From the NCBI RefSeq assembly GCF_018324205.1, contig NZ_AP023356.1, forward strand, positions 9,833,807-9,897,806: DNA of 64,000 bases. The letters run 5' to 3'. Numbering within the stretch: the first letter of the stretch is position 1; every line of letters begins with the position of its first letter. A model generated the notes under the pieces. The model made no database searches. It was not told the DNA's origin and saw only the letters and a program-made list of their open reading frames with translations. This stretch comes from Actinoplanes ianthinogenes. GTDB taxonomy: Bacteria; Actinomycetota; Actinomycetes; Mycobacteriales; Micromonosporaceae. Shown here piece by piece: positions 59,973-64,000 of this stretch. The translations under genes and the position numbers were made by a program.

Positions 59973-60794
59973 TCAGTGCGGGGTGGGCACCTGCTTCTCC
60001 AGGAAGTCCAGGATGCGCCGTGAGGTGGCCGGGTAGTCCGGGTCGCCGGGGTTGAGGTACTGACCGTGGCCCGCGCCGCGGACGGTGACGAACTGCTTCG
60101 GCCACGGGACCGCGTCGTAGGCGGCGCGGCCGGCCTCGATCTCGACCACCGGGTCCTTGTCGCCGTGCAGGAACAGGATCGGCGCGGCCGGCCCGGCGAA
60201 CCCGGTCACCGGCCGCCGCCCGGCCACCGACACGGCGGCCCGCAGCGCCGGCGAGTGCCCCGCACGGAACAGTCCCAGCGTGGTCGTGCCACCGGCCGAG
60301 AACCCGACTGCCGCCACGTGCTGGCCGTCCAGGTGCTCGGCGAGGTCCCCGGCGACCAGCTTTTTCAGCACCTGGGCCGCGTCCGCCGGCTGCCGCGGGA
60401 TGTCCCCGGCATCCACCTCGACGTGCCCGTTCGTGTGCGGATAGGCGGGCGCGGCCACCACGTAGCCGGCCTGCGCCCAGGTCGTAGCGAGCGGCGCGAA
60501 CTGCTCCGGCAGCCCGCCGAGCCCGTGGCTGAACAGCACGATCGGGTGCCGCCCGGCCGCGATCCCGGTGCCGTCCGGGCCGCTGAGATACCACAGCGTG
60601 GTCGGCAACGGCCGGTCCTTGCCGCGGGCGAACGGCACGACCCGGGTCACCACCCGGGGACCGGTCGCGGCCGGCGGGTTGGCCTGCGCCCGGGGACCGG
60701 TTGCGGCCGGTGGGTTGGCCTGCGCCCGGGGCCCGGTGCCGCATCCACCCACCAGCAGCAGCGCCGCCGCCATCATCACCCCGAGTCCCCGCAC
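59973..60794 (-). CDS. Alpha/beta-hydrolase lipoprotein
   Basis: A 273-residue exported lipoprotein with lipobox LVGGC (Cys18). Right after it comes a tandem 12-residue repeat (TGPRAQANPPAA, twice) encoded by a 36-base DNA duplication. The hydrolase domain has LFSHGLGGLPEQF, the nucleophile Ser166 in VGFSAGGTT, LHGDKDPVV (Asp) and GAGHGQYLN (His), as in PET-hydrolase/dienelactone-hydrolase-like proteins. Probably a cell-surface esterase. It is convergent with hutI, 14 bases apart. Confidence 0.87.
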   Translation of the reverse strand: MRGLGVMMAAALLLVGGCGTGPRAQANPPAATGPRAQANPPAATGPRVVTRVVPFARGKDRPLPTTLWYLSGPDGTGIAAGRHPIVLFSHGLGGLPEQFAPLATTWAQAGYVVAAPAYPHTNGHVEVDAGDIPRQPADAAQVLKKLVAGDLAEHLDGQHVAAVGFSAGGTTTLGLFRAGHSPALRAAVSVAGRRPVTGFAGPAAPILFLHGDKDPVVEIEAGRAAYDAVPWPKQFVTVRGAGHGQYLNPGDPDYPATSRRILDFLEKQVPTPH

Positions 60795-60860
60795 GCCGCG
60801 AAACGGTAGTGACGGCTGTCAACCGGCGGAACCGGCGTTACGGGCGAATTCCCGCGCCGA

Positions 60861-61277
60861 TCAGCGGACGGCCTGCCGGATCAGGTCGGTGACCCGCTCC
60901 TCGACGGCCGCGTCCAGGGATGTCAGGGCGTACGCGATCGGCCAGAACTCGCCGTCGTCGAGCTTCGCCTCGTCGTTGAAGCCGAGCGTGGCGTAGCGGT
61001 ACTTGAACTTCGCGGCCGGCTGGAAGAAGCACACGATCTTGCCGTCGCGGGCGTACGCCGGCATGCCGTACCACAGCTTGGGGGTCAATTCCGGCGCGGC
61101 CACCTTCACGATCGCGTGCAGCCGCTCGGCCAGCACCCGGTCCGCCTCACCCATCTCGGCGATCTTCGCCAGCAGCTCGGCCTCCGGGTCCACCTTGGCC
61201 TTGGACCCGCGGCGGGCGGCCCGCACCTCGCTGGCCCGCTCCTTCATGGCGGCGCGCTCGTCGTCGGTGAAGTTCAT
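60861..61277 (-). CDS. DUF1801 (YdhG-like) domain protein
   Basis: A 138-residue cytoplasmic protein. The DUF1801 signature is seen in PKLWYGMPAYARDGKIVCFF, ATLGFNDEAKLDDGEFWPIAYAL and the closing helix. A helical, Lys/Arg-rich N-terminus precedes it. Related proteins include the iron chaperone frataxin-like YdhG, but the function is unsettled. GGGAGAG before the ATG at 61277 fixes the start. Confidence 0.85.
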   Translation of the reverse strand: MNFTDDERAAMKERASEVRAARRGSKAKVDPEAELLAKIAEMGEADRVLAERLHAIVKVAAPELTPKLWYGMPAYARDGKIVCFFQPAAKFKYRYATLGFNDEAKLDDGEFWPIAYALTSLDAAVEERVTDLIRQAVR

Positions 61278-61421
61278 GATTGCTCTCCCTTGTCCCTCGT
61301 GATGTCCTGCCTCAGCTTCGCCCGGCGGGCACCACGGGGACATCCGTGCTCACCACGGAACGCACTACGGAGCGGCCCGGACTGAACCCCTGGCGTTCCG
61401 CGGCCGTATCCGGGGGCAGGT

Positions 61422-61442
61422 ATTTGCACCACCAGTGCAAAT
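61422..61442. promoter_or_regulatory. ATTTGCAC-N5-GTGCAAAT inverted repeat
   Basis: Perfect 8-base half-sites around a five-base spacer lie 18 bases upstream of the cutinase ATG, next to its ribosome site. AT-rich symmetric sequence at this place suggests an operator or an RNA hairpin controlling translation. Confidence 0.5.
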
Positions 61443-61460
61443 GGAGCGAGAGGGGTGTTC

Positions 61461-62186
61461 ATGACCAGCAAACGGAAGCGGATCGCACTCGGTGGCGCGG
61501 TCGCCGCGGTGACGGTCGGAGCCTTGGTCGTGGTACAGAACAGCTTCGCCGCCACCATCCCGGGAACCCGCGCCGCGGCCGGGTGCCCGGACGTCCGGAT
61601 CATCGTGACCCGGGCGTCCACCGAGGCGCCCGGCACCGGCATCATCGGCTCGCTGGCCACGGCGGTCACCCGGGCCAGCAAGCAGACCGTCACGACCGAG
61701 GCCACCGACTACCCGGCGCTGCTGAATCCGTACCCACCGAGCGTCGCGGCCGGTACCCGGGCGCTCACCCGGCAGCTCACCGACGCCGCCACCGGCTGCC
61801 CGGACGCAAAGATCGTGCTGATGGGCTACTCGCAGGGCGCGCACGTGATCGGCGACGTGCTGGCCGGCACCGGGCGGGTCAACGGGTTCACCCGCAGCGA
61901 CGCGATCGGCGAGAACGTCGCCGACCGGGTCGTCGCGGTGGTGCTGATGGGTGACCCGCGCTTCGTACCGGGAAAGCCTTTCAACGCGGGCACGTCGCGG
62001 ACGCAAGGTCTGTTCCCGCGCGGGGCCGACGCGGCCCTGGACGCCTTCGCGGACCGCACCCAGTCGTTCTGCGACACCGGGGACACCTTCTGCGCCAGTG
62101 GCCGGAGTGTCGCGGTCCACCTGAGCTACACCCGCAAGTACAACCGCGCGGCCAGCGCCTTCGTCCTGTCCAAAATCGGCGGCTGA
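61461..62186 (+). CDS. Secreted cutinase-family (CE5) esterase
   Basis: A 241-residue exported alpha/beta-hydrolase. The signal peptide (about 1-33) ends FAATI. The nucleophile Ser124 lies in LMGYSQGAHV, VRIIVTRASTEAPGTGI provides the oxyanion part, and DTGDTFCASG with the later VHLSYTRKY give the Asp and His. Four Cys match cutinase disulphides. It cuts cutin, acetylxylan or lipids. GAGAGGGG precedes the ATG; a GTG two codons earlier is less likely. Confidence 0.92.
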   Translation: MTSKRKRIALGGAVAAVTVGALVVVQNSFAATIPGTRAAAGCPDVRIIVTRASTEAPGTGIIGSLATAVTRASKQTVTTEATDYPALLNPYPPSVAAGTRALTRQLTDAATGCPDAKIVLMGYSQGAHVIGDVLAGTGRVNGFTRSDAIGENVADRVVAVVLMGDPRFVPGKPFNAGTSRTQGLFPRGADAALDAFADRTQSFCDTGDTFCASGRSVAVHLSYTRKYNRAASAFVLSKIGG

Positions 62187-62222
62187 CCTAAGCAGGCGGC
62201 GCTCGCCGCGACGACCGGGCAA

Positions 62223-62378
62223 TCACCTCGTCGAGGGTTCCATCACCACGCCGAAGTGGCGATGGCCGAGATCGGTCGCAGCTCCGGCCCGGACCCCGTC
62301 GTAGTCACCCCCCAGCGACTCTGCGTAGAGCGCCGCCACCAGCGGGTCGGGCGCGTTCGGACTGAACCGGGCGGTCAT
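62223..62378 (-). pseudogene. Unrecognised C-terminal fragment
   Basis: An open stretch of 51 codons ending at 62223 reads DPLVAALYAESLGGDYDGVR and onward to a stop. It has coding-like composition but no family match and is cut off by the ABC ATPase remnant on the other strand. Probably the tail of a lost gene. Confidence 0.3.
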
Positions 62379-62544
62379 CCAGGAGCGGACTGACCGCCTC
62401 CTGGAGGTCGCCCGGATCACCGACAAACGGACGGCCCGCGTACAGGACCTCTCCGGTGGCATGCACCGCTGGCGCACCATCGCCCGAGCGCTGATCAACG
62501 AGCCGAACCCGGTGCTGTTCGGACGCTGGTCACGGACCTCTTGA
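62365..62544 (+). pseudogene. Remnant of an ABC transporter ATPase
   Basis: This short frame reads ARITDKRTARVQDLSGGMHR and continues with TIARALINEPNPVLF. It is the signature motif and following helix of a DrrA/NodI-type ATPase. Walker A is absent upstream, and the frame breaks before Walker B, where the DUF262 sequence begins near 62521. Only this internal piece survives. Confidence 0.65.
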
Positions 62545-63386
62545 GCGCCTTCGACGACTACTGGCAAGACGGCCGACCGCGCTGGCAACGGGCGGAACCT
62601 GAGCAGTTCTTTCTCGGCCCGTTCGTTTACGTCGAGGAGTCGCGTGGCGTTCGATTTGTCGTGGACGGCCAACAGCGCTTCACCACCCTTCACCTGATCT
62701 TCATCCACCTCCGGCGCATCGCTCAGTCGTATAACAAGCCAGCTATCGTCGACAAGCTGAACAGGGTCATTGGAGAGTTCCACGGCAACAGGCTTCGGTT
62801 CCGCATCGACATCGACGAACGCCGCGAGTTTCTCACTCGCCTCTACGACGGTGTCCGATTCGAGCTTGAGGCCGGCGCACCGATCTCGGTGCGCAACATG
62901 TCCTTCCGCAGCGACCTGATCAAAGAGAAACTCGATCAGCAGCTCACCGCCGAAACGTGTGCCCCTTTCGTCTTCTGGCTACTCGACCACGCCGTGCCCA
63001 TCGGCATCAAAGCCGCCAACAAGGCCAGCGGCTTCAAGATCTTCGAGTCGATGAACGACCGCGGCGCCCGTCTCACCTCCGCCGACCTCGTCAGGAGCTT
63101 CCTCATCTCCCAGGTCGGCGCTCATCAGGACGAGCTCAACGAGCGCTGGCGCAAAATGCTGGCCCGGGTGACGACCGACCGGGAGGACGCCAACGCGCCG
63201 AAGGAGTTCCTCAAGGCAGCACTGATCGCTCACTACGCCTCCATGGGCGAGCAGAACAGCGCCGACATGCGCGAGATCGACGAGGCGCTCAACATCTGGG
63301 TGCGCAAGTGGGCGGAAGCTCGCATCGGCCTGAAGACCAGCGAGGACTACTTCACCTTCGTCGACGACCTCATCTATGAGCCATTT
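62521..63386 (+). pseudogene. Truncated DUF262 (GmrSD-like) protein, cut by an IS element
   Basis: The frame enters from the ABC remnant and reads FFLGPFVYVEESRGVRFVVD, GQQRFTTLHLIFIHLR, SGFKIFESMNDRGARLTSADL and KEFLKAALIAHYAS. The DGQQR-x-TTL motif is that of the DUF262 nucleotide-hydrolysing domain of GmrSD and related phage-defence enzymes. The usual first 50 residues are missing, and at about 63386 the frame runs into IS DNA, losing the C-terminal DUF1524-type nuclease. An ATG-like start at 62541 could still give a truncated product. Confidence 0.75.
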
Positions 63387-64000
63387 TCATCCTGGGTAGG
63401 GCGGGTTCTCGATCTTGTGCAGAACAAGGATGGCCTGCACGATCGCGGTGGCCCGGTGCGGACTGCAGCGTAGTTTCGTCAGGACTTTCCAGATCTTGAG
63501 GGTGGCGTTGGCGCGTTCACCGATCGCGCGGATCCGGGCGTGTGCCCGGTTCACCTTCTTCTGTCATGCCGACAGATTGAGCCGGTAGCGGTGGCGTTTG
63601 AACGGGGTCCGGATGCTGCCCCGGGCGCCCTGGTAGGCCTTGTCGGCGAACGTCATTACTTTCGCGCTGGTCAGCGCGTCGATGATCTGGTGGGTGCGGG
63701 CCGCGGTCAGGTCATGGGTCGAGCCCGGCAGCGCGGCGGAGGCCCAGATCAGCCGACCTGCCGGAGCGGCGATGACCTGCACGTTCACGCCGAGCCGGCG
63801 GTGTTTGCCGGAGAAGTGGGGCTTCTGGTCGGCGACCCGGTCGATCGGGATCAGCGTGCCGTCGAGGATGGCGTAGGCCAGCAGCCGCGACCCTGCTCAT
63901 GACGGTGTTCAGGTCGTCAGCGGTAGCCGAGAGCAGGTCGATGGCCTCGCGGACGTAGCGCCAGGCTGTTGGTCTGGAGATCTCCCGCAACCAGCGTGAG
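63387..64000 (-). mobile_element. Degenerate IS5-type transposase (continues past the window)
   Basis: The minus strand carries IS5/IS427-like transposase text: SRPTAWRYVREAIDLLSATA, then (shifted frame) VNVQVIAAPAGRLIWASAAL, PGSTHDLTAARTHQIIDAL, FADKAYQGA with the catalytic Asp, and, after an in-frame TGA at 63564-63566, VNRAHARIRAIGERANATLK to a stop at 63387. One frameshift near 63880 and one nonsense codon make it inactive. It lies inside the DUF262 gene. The other end is outside the window. Confidence 0.75.

Overview
This is a 64-kb stretch of very GC-rich DNA with GTG and TTG starts, four-base ATGA/GTGA stop-start overlaps, Tat and lipoprotein signals and secreted plant-polymer hydrolases carrying CBM2 modules. 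That combination points to a filamentous actinobacterium; the gene content fits Micromonosporaceae (an Actinoplanes-like organism), although no marker gene proves the genus.

Layout. 1-15 kb: the end of an ABC-2 ATPase, a secreted xylanase/CE4 deacetylase operon behind a xylan-type palindrome, a secreted NucA/NucB-type nuclease with a PKD module, an AraC regulator divergent from a CE1 esterase, a SET-domain protein, a small kinase-like gene, and a MarR/MFS module whose operator recurs at a neighbouring gene. 15-23.4 kb: an amino-sugar locus (RpiR regulator, binding protein, two permeases, GH20 hexosaminidase and a Tat-exported toroid protein in one operon, with a BadF-type sugar kinase read divergently). 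23.4-31 kb: small regulators and hypotheticals (GIY-YIG, MFS/MerR pair, Rpn-like nuclease, SDR, cold-shock, SCO6745 family). 30-38.8 kb: secreted M4 protease, large secreted hydrolase with Calx-beta modules, GAF-EAL protein, Tat-lipoprotein metallo-beta-lactamase-fold protein with a DUF885 peptidase, and a STAS protein. 39.5-51 kb: two sets of regulator plus transporter (MocR with CMD/MFS; ROK with MFS), a NarL-type two-component system and a lipase.

51.1-53.1 kb holds no intact gene and is the most unusual part: a 0.95-kb element bounded by about 118-bp inverted repeats, with an array of seven 64-bp units each able to fold into two hairpins, followed by a 39-bp tandem repeat and an IclR regulator interrupted by one in-frame amber codon. 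53.1-60 kb is a tightly coupled histidine-degradation operon (hutH, hutU, an M20 amidohydrolase, hutF, hutI). The last 1.8 kb is decayed: an ABC ATPase remnant joined to a DUF262 (GmrSD-like) gene that is cut by a degenerate IS5-type transposase.

Working together: the secreted xylanase, deacetylase, CE1 esterase, cutinase, lipase, nuclease and protease indicate a saprophyte that digests plant debris and dead cells. The amino-sugar operon imports chitin or wall oligomers, and the hut operon turns histidine from digested protein into glutamate and nitrogen.
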